From Gemmatimonadaceae bacterium (GTDB taxonomy: Bacteria > Gemmatimonadota > Gemmatimonadetes > Gemmatimonadales > Gemmatimonadaceae), in assembly GCA_019752115.1 (NCBI GenBank), contig JAIEMN010000001.1, positions 1 to 64,000 of the forward strand: 64,000 nucleotides of DNA, in the 5' to 3' direction. Below, one piece after another: positions 43,341 through 52,903 of the stretch. The position numbers and the translations under genes were made by a program. A model generated the notes under the pieces. It was given only the letters and a program-made list of their open reading frames with translations, was not told the origin of the DNA and ran no database searches. Each line of letters opens with the position of its first letter. The first letter of the stretch is position 1.

Positions 43341-45035
43341 ATGAATCTCACGCTCCCGAACCTTCCGCCGCTTGTCTTCGACGCGCCCTGGCTGCTGATC
43401 GCGGCCGTGCTGCTGCCCCTGGCGGTGTGGGCCCTCCGGCGCACGCAGGCCAAACAGCGCGCGCTCCGACTGGCGCGGTTTGCCGAGGCGCCGGCGCTCT
43501 CGCGCCTCGTCGTGCAGGAGACCGGCCCTGAGCGCGCGCGCACCCGGCGGCTGGTCTTCGCCGCGCTCCTCTGTGGTGTCGCGCTGGCAGGACCGCGGTG
43601 GGGGCTCGCGCGCGGCCCGATGAGCTCACGCGGCATCGATATGGCCATTGCCATCGATGCTTCGCTCTCCATGATGGCGCCCGATGAGCGTCCGTCGCGC
43701 CTGGAGCGTGTCAAGCAGGAGGTGCGCCGGCTGCGCGCCATGTCGCAGGCCGATCGCGTCGCCCTGATCGCGTTCGCCGGTCGCAGCTACATCCTCACGC
43801 CGTTGACCAGCGACGATGGCGCACTCGAACTGTTCCTTGATAATCTCGATCCGAGCGTGGTTGGGCAGGCCGGAAGTGCCATCTCGCGCGCCATCCGGCA
43901 GGGCACGGAGCTGCTCCTCGCGAGCGATGGCAGCGCCGATCGCGCGCTGGTCGTGCTGAGCGACGGCGAGTCGTTCGAGTCGCCCGAAGATGTCGTGGCC
44001 GCCTCCACCGAAGCCGGCGAGAAGGGGATCAGTCTCGTCACGGTGGGCTTCGGCACCACGCAGGGGAGCACGATCCCCATCCGCGATGGCTCGGTGGTAC
44101 GCCAGAAGGAAGACGAAGAAGGCCACATCGTCATCACCAAATACACGCCGGAACTGCTCGAAAAGGCGGCGACGGCCGCCAAGGGCACCTTCATTCCGGC
44201 CGAGGCGTCCGATAAGGCGTCGCGCATTCGCGGCGCCCTCCGGTCCCTGCGTACCGCGCGCCGGCAGGTCGATACGCGCGAAGATCATGTCCCGCGGTTC
44301 CTCTGGCTGCTCGTGCCGGCGCTGCTGCTCGTGGCCTTCGACAGCTGGCAGCTCATCGCGCGCGCGTCCACCGGGCGCCGCGACCGAACCCGTCGCCGGG
44401 GCCGCACGCTCGCCACCGCGGCCGTGGTCGCGCCCATCGTGGCGGCGTCGTGCACGCAGGCGCCCGATCCGGCCGTCCTCTTTGCCGAAGGCAAGGTGAA
44501 GGAAGCCATCGCCGCGTATCGCGACATGGTGGAAAAGGGCGATACTACGGCCCGCACGCTGTACAATCTCGGCAGCGCCCTCATCGGCGCCGACTCGCTC
44601 AACGAAGCAGCCGATCGTCTCGAAGCCGTGCGCCGCAACAGTGAGGGCGAGGTGCAGTATCGCGCCCGCTTCAATGCCGGTCTCGCGCAGCTGCAGATGG
44701 GGCGCACGCCCAACAACGATCAGTCGGAGGCGCAGCTCGCGGCGGCGCGCGCCGCGTATCGCGCGCTTCTCACCGATCGCCCCGACTCCCCCGACGCGAA
44801 GTGGAACTACGAACTCGCCCTGCGCAAAACGCCGCCACCGAGCGGCGGAGGGGGCGGGGGCGGCGGTGGCGGAAGCGACAACAAGCAGGATGATCAGCCC
44901 AAACCGCAGGGGCAGGGCGGGCTCGATCAGCGACAGGCCGAAGCGCTGCTCAACAGCGCCGCGCGGGAAGAGCGCGACGTGCAGGGCAAGAAGCAGCGAC
45001 AGGGGCGCACACCGCCCCGCGGGAAGGACTGGTGA
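43341..45035 (+). CDS. VWA-TPR fusion protein (BatB fused to BatC)
   Basis: 564 residues. Residues 1-330 are BatB-like: membrane helices near 14-31, 75-90 and 313-333 and a VWA domain with MIDAS 'AIAIDASLSMMAPDE'. After the last helix a Cys/Ala-rich segment leads to TPR repeats ('FAEGKVKEAIAAYRDMVEKGDTTARTLYNLGSAL', 'VQYRARFNAGLAQLQ', 'DSPDAKWNYELAL') as in BatC. Ten consecutive Gly codons (G10) and a Lys/Arg/Gln-rich tail follow. In Bacteroides batB and batC are separate genes; here they are one protein. GTGA overlap with the next gene. Confidence 0.85.
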   Translation: MNLTLPNLPPLVFDAPWLLIAAVLLPLAVWALRRTQAKQRALRLARFAEAPALSRLVVQETGPERARTRRLVFAALLCGVALAGPRWGLARGPMSSRGIDMAIAIDASLSMMAPDERPSRLERVKQEVRRLRAMSQADRVALIAFAGRSYILTPLTSDDGALELFLDNLDPSVVGQAGSAISRAIRQGTELLLASDGSADRALVVLSDGESFESPEDVVAASTEAGEKGISLVTVGFGTTQGSTIPIRDGSVVRQKEDEEGHIVITKYTPELLEKAATAAKGTFIPAEASDKASRIRGALRSLRTARRQVDTREDHVPRFLWLLVPALLLVAFDSWQLIARASTGRRDRTRRRGRTLATAAVVAPIVAASCTQAPDPAVLFAEGKVKEAIAAYRDMVEKGDTTARTLYNLGSALIGADSLNEAADRLEAVRRNSEGEVQYRARFNAGLAQLQMGRTPNNDQSEAQLAAARAAYRALLTDRPDSPDAKWNYELALRKTPPPSGGGGGGGGGGSDNKQDDQPKPQGQGGLDQRQAEALLNSAAREERDVQGKKQRQGRTPPRGKDW

Positions 45036-47299
45036 GCCGCACGCTCGCCCGCCACGTCGTGCGCGCACTGCTGGTCGCCCTCGCGATGGTGCCCATGGCG
45101 CGCGCGATCGCGCAGCCATCGCCCACGGCGATTACCGACCGTCTGCGCACGAAGTACCTGCGTCCCATCGACTTTCACGCCGCCATCTTCCCCGATACGG
45201 TGTGGGTCGGACAACAGGCCACGTATCAGGTTGCGGTCCTCCTCAACGCCGACGCGCGCAGTCGCCTGCGGCGCAATCCGGAGTTTCTCCCTCCCGAACT
45301 GCGTGGGCTGCTCGCCTATGAGCTCGGCGCGCCGCAACGCGTCCCGCCGCGCTCCTACGGAACGGACACCTACGAGGCGCACGTCTTTCAGCGCGCGCTC
45401 TTTGCCGTCGCGCCCGGCACGGTCATCGTGCCGGCGCCGCAGCTCACGTATAGCCTGCCGCAGTCCTCGAGCTATTTCAGCCGCGAGGAGCGCTACACCG
45501 TCGCGGCCGAAAGTCTCAAGATCGTCGTCAAGCCGCTCCCCGCGGCGGGAAAGCCAGCGGACTTTTCCGGCGCGATCGGGGCATTCCGGCTCACCACGAA
45601 GCTCGATGCCACCGCGGCGCGCATGGGCGATCCGCTGATCCTCACCGTGCGCGTGGAGGGCATCGGCAACGTGAAGCTGCTGCCGCGCCCCACGGTCGAG
45701 GTGAGCTGGGCCTCGACCGTGGCCGGCACCGAACGGGTGCAGGTGGATAGCAGCGCCGCCTACATTCGCGGCGCCAAGGAATTCGATTACATCCTGACGC
45801 CCACCCAGGCCGGCGCCGCGGTGCTGCCGGTCGTGCGCTATCCCTACTTCGATCCCTTCAAGGGGCAGTACGCCGTCGCCACATCGGCGCCGGTGGATCT
45901 CACCATCGCCGACGGATCCGTCGCTGGCACCGGTGCGCCCGCCGATGGCGAGGAGTCGGACCTGTTGCCGCTGCGCACGTGGCGGCAGCAGCAGGCCACC
46001 CGCCTCACGACCCTCCCCGACTGGCTCACGCTCGGCGCGTTGGGGCTCGCCGTGCTGCTGCCGCTCGCGGCACTGGCGGATGGCTTGCAGCGCCGCATCG
46101 GCAGTCGCGACGCCATCACGTCGGCCTCCGGGAGCACCGGCGTCCGAGAACCCGTGGCGCCCGAACCGATCACTCCCGAGTCCACCGCGCGGCTCGTCCG
46201 TCGCACCCTGTTCGCGGCGCTCGCCCCGCGACTGCAGGTTGCGCCGGCCGATCTGGTCGCCCGCAGCGATTTGCAGCGCGTGCTGCGCCGGCGCGGTGTA
46301 ACGCGCGAGACCACGCGCGACATGCTGGCCTTTGTCGATCAGCTGGCGGAATTGGGCTTTGGCCCGGTAGATGCCGGGGCCGCCGCGCGTGCGTCGGCCG
46401 CGAGTGATCTCGAGGGGCGCGCAAATGCGCTACTCCAGCGCGTCAGCGCCGAAGCCGTCCCGCACGGGCGCACGCGCCTGTGGTCACGTCGACTTCGACG
46501 CGCGAGCGCCGGTATCATTCTGCTGCTCGCCGCCGTTGGGACGGCCGCGCGCGAGGCGCACTCGCAGGACACGACCGTGCGCGTGTCCGAGCGCAGCTCG
46601 GCCAGCACGACCGATCTCGTCGACCATGGGGAAGCCACCGCCGCCTACACGGCGCGCCGCTTCCCGCGGGCCGCCCAGCGCTATGCGGAGCTGGTCGCGC
46701 GTCGACCCGATGATGTGGACCTCCTCGTGAACTGGGGGACGGCCGCCTGGGCCGCGAACGATACCGTGGCCGCCGTCGTCGCCTGGCAGCGCGCCGCTCG
46801 CCTCGATCCGCTCGCACCGGATATTCAGGAGCGAATCGCCATGCTGCCGGCCGGCGCACGCAGCGGCATCGCCGACGTCCCCATGATTCCCGTGCTCCCG
46901 TTGGCTGCACTCGCGCTCCTGGCGTGGCTGCTTGGCTGGAGTCTGTGGTTGTGGGGAGGCAGCCGGGCGGCACGAGCCGACGGCGACACGCCGTGGCGCG
47001 TGGCGGCGATCGTGCTGCTCCTCGGTGGCCTGACTGCCGCAGGTGCCGCCGCCTGGGGCGTCCGGGCGCTCGATGATCGCGCGCTCGCCGTGGTGAGACG
47101 TCCCGAAACGCTGCGCGTCGGCCCCTCACCGGATGCTAATCCGATGGGCGGCGCCGCCACCGGCGACGTGGTGAAGGTGATCGATGTGCGACAGGGATGG
47201 GAACAGATCGAGCACGCCGATGGACGGCGCGGGTGGATCCCCGCCGCACGTCTGGTCACGCTCGCCAACCCACTCCTCGATATCGATCGCTCGCGGTAA
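45032..47299 (+). CDS. BatD-BatE-like fusion with SH3 domain
   Basis: 755 residues; GTG start at 45032. A signal peptide, then BatD-type tandem beta-sandwich domains (about 40-300: 'DFHAAIFPDTVWVGQQATYQVAVLL', 'GAIGAFRLTTKLDATAARMGDPLILTV') and a first membrane helix (about 328-350). A cytoplasmic helical part and a second hydrophobic helix (~491-507) lead to TPR units ('GEATAAYTARRFPRAAQRYAELVARRP', 'LLVNWGTAAWAANDTVAAVVAWQ'), then two more helices and an SH3b-type domain at the end ('VRRPETLRVGPSPDANPMGGAATGDVVKVIDVRQGWEQIEH'). TPR plus helices plus SH3 is the BatE layout, so this joins BatD to BatE. Confidence 0.8.
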   Translation: MSRTLARHVVRALLVALAMVPMARAIAQPSPTAITDRLRTKYLRPIDFHAAIFPDTVWVGQQATYQVAVLLNADARSRLRRNPEFLPPELRGLLAYELGAPQRVPPRSYGTDTYEAHVFQRALFAVAPGTVIVPAPQLTYSLPQSSSYFSREERYTVAAESLKIVVKPLPAAGKPADFSGAIGAFRLTTKLDATAARMGDPLILTVRVEGIGNVKLLPRPTVEVSWASTVAGTERVQVDSSAAYIRGAKEFDYILTPTQAGAAVLPVVRYPYFDPFKGQYAVATSAPVDLTIADGSVAGTGAPADGEESDLLPLRTWRQQQATRLTTLPDWLTLGALGLAVLLPLAALADGLQRRIGSRDAITSASGSTGVREPVAPEPITPESTARLVRRTLFAALAPRLQVAPADLVARSDLQRVLRRRGVTRETTRDMLAFVDQLAELGFGPVDAGAAARASAASDLEGRANALLQRVSAEAVPHGRTRLWSRRLRRASAGIILLLAAVGTAAREAHSQDTTVRVSERSSASTTDLVDHGEATAAYTARRFPRAAQRYAELVARRPDDVDLLVNWGTAAWAANDTVAAVVAWQRAARLDPLAPDIQERIAMLPAGARSGIADVPMIPVLPLAALALLAWLLGWSLWLWGGSRAARADGDTPWRVAAIVLLLGGLTAAGAAAWGVRALDDRALAVVRRPETLRVGPSPDANPMGGAATGDVVKVIDVRQGWEQIEHADGRRGWIPAARLVTLANPLLDIDRSR

Positions 47300-47307
47300 G
47301 CTTCGGG

Positions 47308-49146
47308 ATGCCCCGCATTCAGGTGCTGCCGAGCGCCGTTGCCGACCAGATCGCCGCGGGCGAGGTCGTCGAACGCCCCGCGTCGGTGGTGAAGGAACTC
47401 GTTGAGAACGCGCTCGACGCTGGCGCTTCGACGGTGGAGATCACCGTCGAAGAAGGGGGACGTGCGCTCATTCGCATCGCCGATGATGGCAGCGGCATGG
47501 ACCGCGAGGATGCCGTGCTGGCGCTCTCGCGCCACGCCACCTCCAAGATCACGAGTGCCGAGCAGCTTGTCGGAGTGCGCAGCTTCGGCTTTCGCGGTGA
47601 GGCGCTGCCGGCCATTGCCTCGGTGTCGGAGCTCGTGATCGAAACGGCGCCCGATGATGGCGCCGGATCACGGGTGCGCGTCAGCGGGGGCACCCTTGTG
47701 GAACACACCGACGCCGCCCGGCGACGGGGCACCACGGTGTCGGTGCATCGGCTCTTCTACAATACACCCGCGCGGCAGAAATTCCTGCGCAGTGCGCGCA
47801 GCGAATGGCGCAGCATTCTGGAGGCGGTGCAGGCCATTGCCGTGCTACGGCGCGATGCGCACTTCATCGTGCGACACGATGGCAAGCTCGCCCTCGACCT
47901 CCCGATGGTGCGCACGCTGCGCGAGCGTCTCGCCGCACTGTGGAGCCCGCGCGAGGTCGAACGCTTCGTGGACGTGGACGATGTGCAGGGCCCCGTGCAC
48001 GTGAGCGGGCTCGCCGAGCGTCCGGCCGATGTCGGCACCGCTACGCGCCGGGTGTTGCTCATCGTGAACGGGCGCCTCGTGCGCGATCACGGGCTCATTC
48101 GCGCCGCCGAGGCGGCGTATCGCTCCACGATTCCGTCGGGGGTGCGCCCCTCACTGGTGCTGCAGGTCCAGCTCCCCGGCAGCGATGTGGATGTCAATGT
48201 GCATCCGGCCAAGGCCGAAGTGCGCTTCCGTGATCGATGGCCCGTCGAGCGGGCCGTGGAAGCTGCCGTGCGGCGGGCGCTGGGCGTGTTCGATGCCGCC
48301 GCGGGGATCGGCTGGCGCACCTGGACACCCAACGTCGTCGGCCCCGGCGACGGGACCGCATCCACAACGGCGCCCGCCTTCGGTGGCGAGCCGCTCGACA
48401 CCAGTGCCCTGCGCGCTGCGCGACCTAGTGAGGGGCTCTTCGCGCCGCCGGTGGAGCGCGTCGCGCCGGCCTTCGACGAGGTCCCCTGGGACGCCGTCGG
48501 CGCCGGGGCGTCGAGTGACGGGATACCGGCGCCGGCGCCTCCACCGGTACCGGTAGAACCCGAACCGGAGCCACTCATCGTGCCGCCGCTCCTGCAGTTG
48601 CGGCGCATGTACCTCATGTTCGAGCACGAAGACGGCGTCATTCTCATCGATCAGCACTCGGCGCACGAGCGCGTGCTGTACGAGCAGTTCATGGGCACGC
48701 TCGAACGCGGCGAAGCGCCATCGCAGCGGCTGCTCTTTCCGTTGACGTTGCATCTGAGCCCGGCCGAGGCCGACGCCTTCGACGCCAATCGCGAGGCGCT
48801 GCTGGCGCTCGGGTTTGAGGTCGAGGCATTCGGCGGCCACTCGCTGCTGGTGCACGCCGTCCCCATGCCGCATCCCCGTTTTGACGCCGAACGGTGCCTG
48901 CGCGACTCGCTCGCGGCGCTCACCGGCGATCGGCGGGCGAGTCAGGCCGGCCGTCATGAACGCCTGGCCGCGACGGTGGCATGCAAGGCCGCGATCAAGG
49001 CGGGCGACGCACTGTCGCCCGGCGAGATGCGCGCGCTCTACATCGCGCTCGCGAATACGCGGCTTGCGGCGCACGACGTGCACGGGCGCTCTACAATCGT
49101 GCGGCTGTCGTGGGACGAGCTCGATCGCCGCTTCGGACGCACGTGA
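47308..49146 (+). CDS. mutL: DNA mismatch repair protein MutL
   Basis: 612 residues. GHKL ATPase: 'ELVENALDAGA', 'ADDGSGM', 'LSRHATSKI' and 'SFGFRGEAL' in the first 100 residues. A variable Pro/Ala-rich linker spans about 340-430. The C-terminal dimerisation domain carries an endonuclease-type motif D-Q-H-S-A-H-E-R-V-L-Y-E (448-459; Asp448, His450, Glu454, Glu459 kept). The second metal motif, usually C-P-H-G-R-P, reads D-V-H-G-R-S here (590-595), so one zinc ligand Cys is lost, though 'ACKAAIKA' keeps its Cys. No mutS is nearby. It starts 8 bp after the Bat block and overlaps miaA. Confidence 0.94.
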   Translation: MPRIQVLPSAVADQIAAGEVVERPASVVKELVENALDAGASTVEITVEEGGRALIRIADDGSGMDREDAVLALSRHATSKITSAEQLVGVRSFGFRGEALPAIASVSELVIETAPDDGAGSRVRVSGGTLVEHTDAARRRGTTVSVHRLFYNTPARQKFLRSARSEWRSILEAVQAIAVLRRDAHFIVRHDGKLALDLPMVRTLRERLAALWSPREVERFVDVDDVQGPVHVSGLAERPADVGTATRRVLLIVNGRLVRDHGLIRAAEAAYRSTIPSGVRPSLVLQVQLPGSDVDVNVHPAKAEVRFRDRWPVERAVEAAVRRALGVFDAAAGIGWRTWTPNVVGPGDGTASTTAPAFGGEPLDTSALRAARPSEGLFAPPVERVAPAFDEVPWDAVGAGASSDGIPAPAPPPVPVEPEPEPLIVPPLLQLRRMYLMFEHEDGVILIDQHSAHERVLYEQFMGTLERGEAPSQRLLFPLTLHLSPAEADAFDANREALLALGFEVEAFGGHSLLVHAVPMPHPRFDAERCLRDSLAALTGDRRASQAGRHERLAATVACKAAIKAGDALSPGEMRALYIALANTRLAAHDVHGRSTIVRLSWDELDRRFGRT

Positions 49147-50057
49147 CGCGCGCGCCGTTGCGGTGCATCGTCGGGCCGACGGCCGCCGGCAAGTCCGCGC
49201 TCGCCCTGCAGCTCGCCGCCGCTCGTGGGCTCGCCATCATCAGTGCCGATTCCCGTCAGGTCTATCGCGGCTTTGATGTTGGCACCGCGAAGCCAACCGT
49301 CGCTGAACAGCAGGCGGTGCCGCACTATCTGCTCGACCTGGTGGACCCCACGGAGCGCTATTCGGCGGCACGCTGGGTCGAGGACGCCGAACAGGCGATG
49401 CACGACGCCGCCGCACGTGGCACGCCGCCCGTTATCGTCGGTGGCACGGGGCTCTACATCCGGGCGCTCGTGGAACCGCTCGACCCGGTTCCCGAGCTCC
49501 CCGCGGAACCGCGGGGGCGGTTGAGCGCGTGGCTCGACACGCTTCCGGGGGCAGAACTGGCGCGCTGGTGTGAACGGCTCGATCCCGCACGCGCGCATCT
49601 CGGACGGACGCAGCGGCTGCGCGCCGTGGAGACGGCGCTGCTGACCGGCCGCCGGTTGAGCGACACGCTCGGCACGCGCACGACACCCTCGCGTCCCGTA
49701 CGCTATCTTGTAGTGGATCCGGGCCCCATCCTCGCCGAGCGTATCGAACGGCGCGTGCACGCCATGCTCGCCGCCGGCTTTCGCGAAGAAGTGGACCGGC
49801 TGCGGGCGTCCCTTCCGGCCGACGCGCCCGCATGGAAGGCCAGCGGGTATCTCGTGCTCCGGAACAGTCGCGAAGGCGTCTGCACCGAGGCGGAGGCAAT
49901 AGCGCGCGTGATCATCGAAACCCGGCAGTACGCCAAACGGCAGCGCACCTGGTTCCGGCATCAGTTGCCGGCGTCGCAGGTGACGCGCCTCGACCCGACC
50001 GCGCCGGATGCGCTGGCGCGCGCGCTGGCCTGGTACGACGCCCCGGAGATCGCATGA
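49143..50057 (+). CDS. miaA: tRNA dimethylallyltransferase
   Basis: 304 residues; the GTG at 49143 overlaps the mutL stop. P-loop 'GPTAAGKSALALQLA' (about 11-25), 'ISADSRQVYRGFDVGTAKPT' (substrate site), 'VGGTGLYIRALVEPL' and the tRNA-binding 'RNSREGVCTEAEAIARVIIETRQYAKRQRTWFR' near the C-terminus. It prenylates A37 of tRNAs that read UNN codons. mutL-miaA adjacency is widespread. Confidence 0.95.
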   Translation: MTRAPLRCIVGPTAAGKSALALQLAAARGLAIISADSRQVYRGFDVGTAKPTVAEQQAVPHYLLDLVDPTERYSAARWVEDAEQAMHDAAARGTPPVIVGGTGLYIRALVEPLDPVPELPAEPRGRLSAWLDTLPGAELARWCERLDPARAHLGRTQRLRAVETALLTGRRLSDTLGTRTTPSRPVRYLVVDPGPILAERIERRVHAMLAAGFREEVDRLRASLPADAPAWKASGYLVLRNSREGVCTEAEAIARVIIETRQYAKRQRTWFRHQLPASQVTRLDPTAPDALARALAWYDAPEIA

Positions 50058-51295
50058 CGGATACGCCCATGCGCATTGGGATCACCTGCTATCCCACCTA
50101 CGGTGGGTCGGGCGCGGTGGCCACGGAACTCGGCATTGCGCTCGCGGCGCGCGGGCACGAGGTCCACTTCATCACGTATGCGCAGCCGTTCCGGCTGCCC
50201 AGCTTCCTGCCGCGCGTCTACTTCCACGAAGTGGACGTCGGGCGCTACCCACTCTTCGAGTATCCGCCCTACGACCTCGCGCTCGCCGTGCGCATGCATG
50301 AGGTGGTGCGCGATCACCAGCTCGATATCCTGCATTGTCATTATGCCATCCCGCACGCCACCAGCGCGTGGATCGCGCGCTCGATGCTGCGCGAGGAGGG
50401 CAGTGATGTGCGGGTCGTGACGACGCTGCACGGCACTGATATCACCATCGTCGGGCAGGAGCGCTCGTTCTACTCGATCACCAAGTTCTCGATCGAGAAG
50501 TCGCACGCGGTGAGCGCGGTCTCCGATTATCTGCGCGAAGAGACGTATCGCGCCTTCGGCTGTGTCGGCTGCAACGTCGAGGTCATTCCCAATTTCATCG
50601 ATCCGGCGCTCTATAATCGCGCCAATCACGTCTTTCCCGTGCCGGTCGAGGTGACGCAAGGGCGCAAGGTGCTCATGCATATCTCGAACTTCCGCAAGGT
50701 GAAGCGCGTGCGCGATATCGTCGGCACGTTCGCCCGCGTGAACCAACACGTCCCCTCGGTGCTGATCATGGTCGGCGACGGCCCCGAGCGCGTGGAAGCC
50801 GAGGCCGAAGCCCGCGAGTTGGGGGTGCAGGAGCATGTGCACTTCCTCGGCAAGATCGATGCGGTGGCTCCGCTGCTCGCGGGGGCTGATCTCTTCCTGC
50901 TCACCACGGACAAGGAATCGTTCGGGTTGAGTGCCCTCGAGGCACTGGCGAGCGGTGTGCCGGTGATTGGTGCGCGAGCGGGCGGGCTCCCCGAAGTCGT
51001 GACCGATGGCGTGACCGGATACCTTTGCCCGGTCGGCGATGTGGAGGGGATGGCCAACGCCAGCGTGCGGCTGCTGCAGGATCCCGACCGGTGGCAGCGC
51101 ATGAGCGCCGCCGCCGCGGCCGACGCGCGGGCGCGCTTCTCCGAATCGGCCATCGTGGCGCAGTACGAAGCGCTCTATCGCCGCACCCTCACGGCGCCGT
51201 CGCGCCCGACGCCCTCGCGTGCGTCCCTCGCGCTCGATCCCGCGATCGACCCGGCGTCGCCGTCGGCACCGCTTTCCTCGTTCCCCTCGCTGTGA
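50054..51295 (+). CDS. bshA: N-acetyl-alpha-D-glucosaminyl L-malate synthase (bacillithiol pathway)
   Basis: 413 residues; the ATG at 50054 overlaps miaA. GT-B glycosyltransferase family 4 with the BshA-type N-terminus 'MRIGITCYPTYGGSGAVATELG', 'RVYFHEVDVGRYPLFEYPPYDLALA', 'TTLHGTDITIVGQ' and the C-terminal UDP-sugar site 'LTTDKESFGLSALEALASGVPVIGARAGGLPEVV'. It joins GlcNAc from UDP-GlcNAc to L-malate, the first step to the low-molecular-weight thiol bacillithiol. bshB and bshC are not in this window. The last ~35 residues are a Pro/Ser/Ala tail. Confidence 0.9.
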   Translation: MTDTPMRIGITCYPTYGGSGAVATELGIALAARGHEVHFITYAQPFRLPSFLPRVYFHEVDVGRYPLFEYPPYDLALAVRMHEVVRDHQLDILHCHYAIPHATSAWIARSMLREEGSDVRVVTTLHGTDITIVGQERSFYSITKFSIEKSHAVSAVSDYLREETYRAFGCVGCNVEVIPNFIDPALYNRANHVFPVPVEVTQGRKVLMHISNFRKVKRVRDIVGTFARVNQHVPSVLIMVGDGPERVEAEAEARELGVQEHVHFLGKIDAVAPLLAGADLFLLTTDKESFGLSALEALASGVPVIGARAGGLPEVVTDGVTGYLCPVGDVEGMANASVRLLQDPDRWQRMSAAAAADARARFSESAIVAQYEALYRRTLTAPSRPTPSRASLALDPAIDPASPSAPLSSFPSL

Positions 51296-52098
51296 CCATC
51301 GTTCAGGCTCTCGTCCTCGGCATCGTCCAGGGCATCGCAGAACTGCTGCCCATCTCCAGCTCGGCCCATCTGGCGCTCACCCCGTACTTTCTCGGGTGGA
51401 AAGAGCAGGGGCTCGCCTTCGATGTCGCCTTGCATCTCGGGACACTACTGGCGCTCTGCTGGTACTTCCGCACCGAGTGGATCGAGATGACGGCGAGCGC
51501 CTTTCGCATTCTGCGCACGCGCCGCATCGCCGACGTGCACGAGCGCCGGCTGCTGTATCTGGTGGTGGCGACCATCCCCGGTGGGATCGGCGGGCTGCTG
51601 CTCAATGATCTGGCCGAAACAACCTTCCGCTCACCCAAGATCATCGGCGTCACGCTCGCCGTGATGGGCGTGGCCCTCTGGGCCTTCGATCGCTGGTGCG
51701 CGCGGGTGCGGCACATCGAGGAGATCACACTCAAGGATGCGGTGGTGATCGGGTGCGCCCAGGTGTTCGCACTGGTGCCGGGCGTCTCGCGCTCCGGCTC
51801 CACGATCACCGCGGGCCGCTTCATGCAGCTCGACCGCCCCACGGCCGCGCGGTTCAGCTTTCTCATGAGCATGCCCATCACGGCCGCCGCTGTCATCACC
51901 AAACTCCCCGAAGCGGTGCGCGAGCAGGGCAGTTCGCTCGCCCCGTTGATCGTCGGCGTGGTCGCCGCCATGGTGAGCGCGGTCCTGACCATCACCGTGC
52001 TGCTGCGCTACGTGAGCAAGCACAGCTTCGGCGCCTTCGCCCTCTATCGCGTGGCCTTGGCGATCGTCGTCTTCGCCACGATCGCCGCGCGCGCGTGA
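51292..52098 (+). CDS. uppP: Undecaprenyl-diphosphatase
   Basis: 268 residues; the GTG at 51292 overlaps bshA by 4 bp. An integral membrane protein with 7-8 helices and the two catalytic signatures of the BacA/UppP family: 'VQGIAELLPISSSAHLAL' (about 13-30, with the Glu of the E-x-x-P-I-S-S motif) and 'VPGVSRSGSTITAGRFM' (about 162-178). It recycles the undecaprenyl carrier for peptidoglycan and other envelope polymers, and gives bacitracin resistance in some hosts. Confidence 0.95.
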   Translation: MTIVQALVLGIVQGIAELLPISSSAHLALTPYFLGWKEQGLAFDVALHLGTLLALCWYFRTEWIEMTASAFRILRTRRIADVHERRLLYLVVATIPGGIGGLLLNDLAETTFRSPKIIGVTLAVMGVALWAFDRWCARVRHIEEITLKDAVVIGCAQVFALVPGVSRSGSTITAGRFMQLDRPTAARFSFLMSMPITAAAVITKLPEAVREQGSSLAPLIVGVVAAMVSAVLTITVLLRYVSKHSFGAFALYRVALAIVVFATIAARA

Positions 52099-52108
52099 GC
52101 GTCGCGCG

Positions 52109-52849
52109 GTGACTGCGCCGTCGGCAGGCGCCCCGACGGCGTCCGTCATCGAGGCGCTGGGGGTGACGCAGCTCATCTACCGCGAGCGCGTCGGCTCCAC
52201 GATGGACGAGGTGCATCGGCTCGCGGCCGAGGGCGCACCGGCCGGCACCGTGGTACTCGCCAGCATGCAGGAGGCCGGTCGCGGGCGGAGCGGGCGGCCG
52301 TGGCTCTCCGAGCCCGACGCCGGCCTGTGGTTCACCGTACTGGAGCGCCCCGACGATGCCCGGGCCCTTGAGGTGCTCGCGTTGCGGGTGGGGCTGTCTC
52401 TCGCCGAGGCCCTCACCCCGCTCGTGCACGATGCAATCGGGCTCAAGTGGCCAAACGATCTGCTCCTCGGACGGCGCAAGTTGGCCGGTATTCTGATTGA
52501 GGTCCGGTGGCGCGACGCCCGCCCCGAATGGGTGGCGATCGGCGTCGGTATCAATCGGCGGGTGCCCGAGGACTATCCCATGGCCGCGGCGGTGCGAAGC
52601 GATGTGTCGCGCGATGTGCTGCTCCAGGCGGCGGTCCCCGCGGTGCGCGCCGCCGCGCGGGGCCTCGGCGCGCTGACCGCGACCGAATGCGCCGCGTGGG
52701 CCGCCAGAGACGCGGCGGCCGGTCGGCCTGTCCGTGAGCCCGTCGCCGGCGTCGTGGAGGGCATTACGCCGCAGGGGGCGGTGGTTATCCGCACCGACGA
52801 TGGGCGCTCGCGCGCGATCCAGTCCGGCTCGCTCGTGTTCGCCGACTGA
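52109..52849 (+). CDS. birA: Biotin--[acetyl-CoA-carboxylase] ligase
   Basis: 246 residues; GTG start. It contains the ligase core 'RVGSTMDEVHRLA', the ATP/biotin loop 'EAGRGRSGRPWLS' (about 55-67) and 'LKWPNDLLLGRRKLAGILIE' (lysine for biotinyl-AMP). A C-terminal SH3-like domain follows ('EPVAGVVEGITPQGAVVIRT'). No N-terminal helix-turn-helix, so it is a monofunctional ligase and not a bio operon repressor. Last gene of the long moxR-to-birA run. Confidence 0.92.
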   Translation: MTAPSAGAPTASVIEALGVTQLIYRERVGSTMDEVHRLAAEGAPAGTVVLASMQEAGRGRSGRPWLSEPDAGLWFTVLERPDDARALEVLALRVGLSLAEALTPLVHDAIGLKWPNDLLLGRRKLAGILIEVRWRDARPEWVAIGVGINRRVPEDYPMAAAVRSDVSRDVLLQAAVPAVRAAARGLGALTATECAAWAARDAAAGRPVREPVAGVVEGITPQGAVVIRTDDGRSRAIQSGSLVFAD

Positions 52850-52903
52850 CCCGTCGGCATGGCACCGTGCCTGCAAAAGTGGGCACCCGAAGGCCCGCAG
52901 CGC

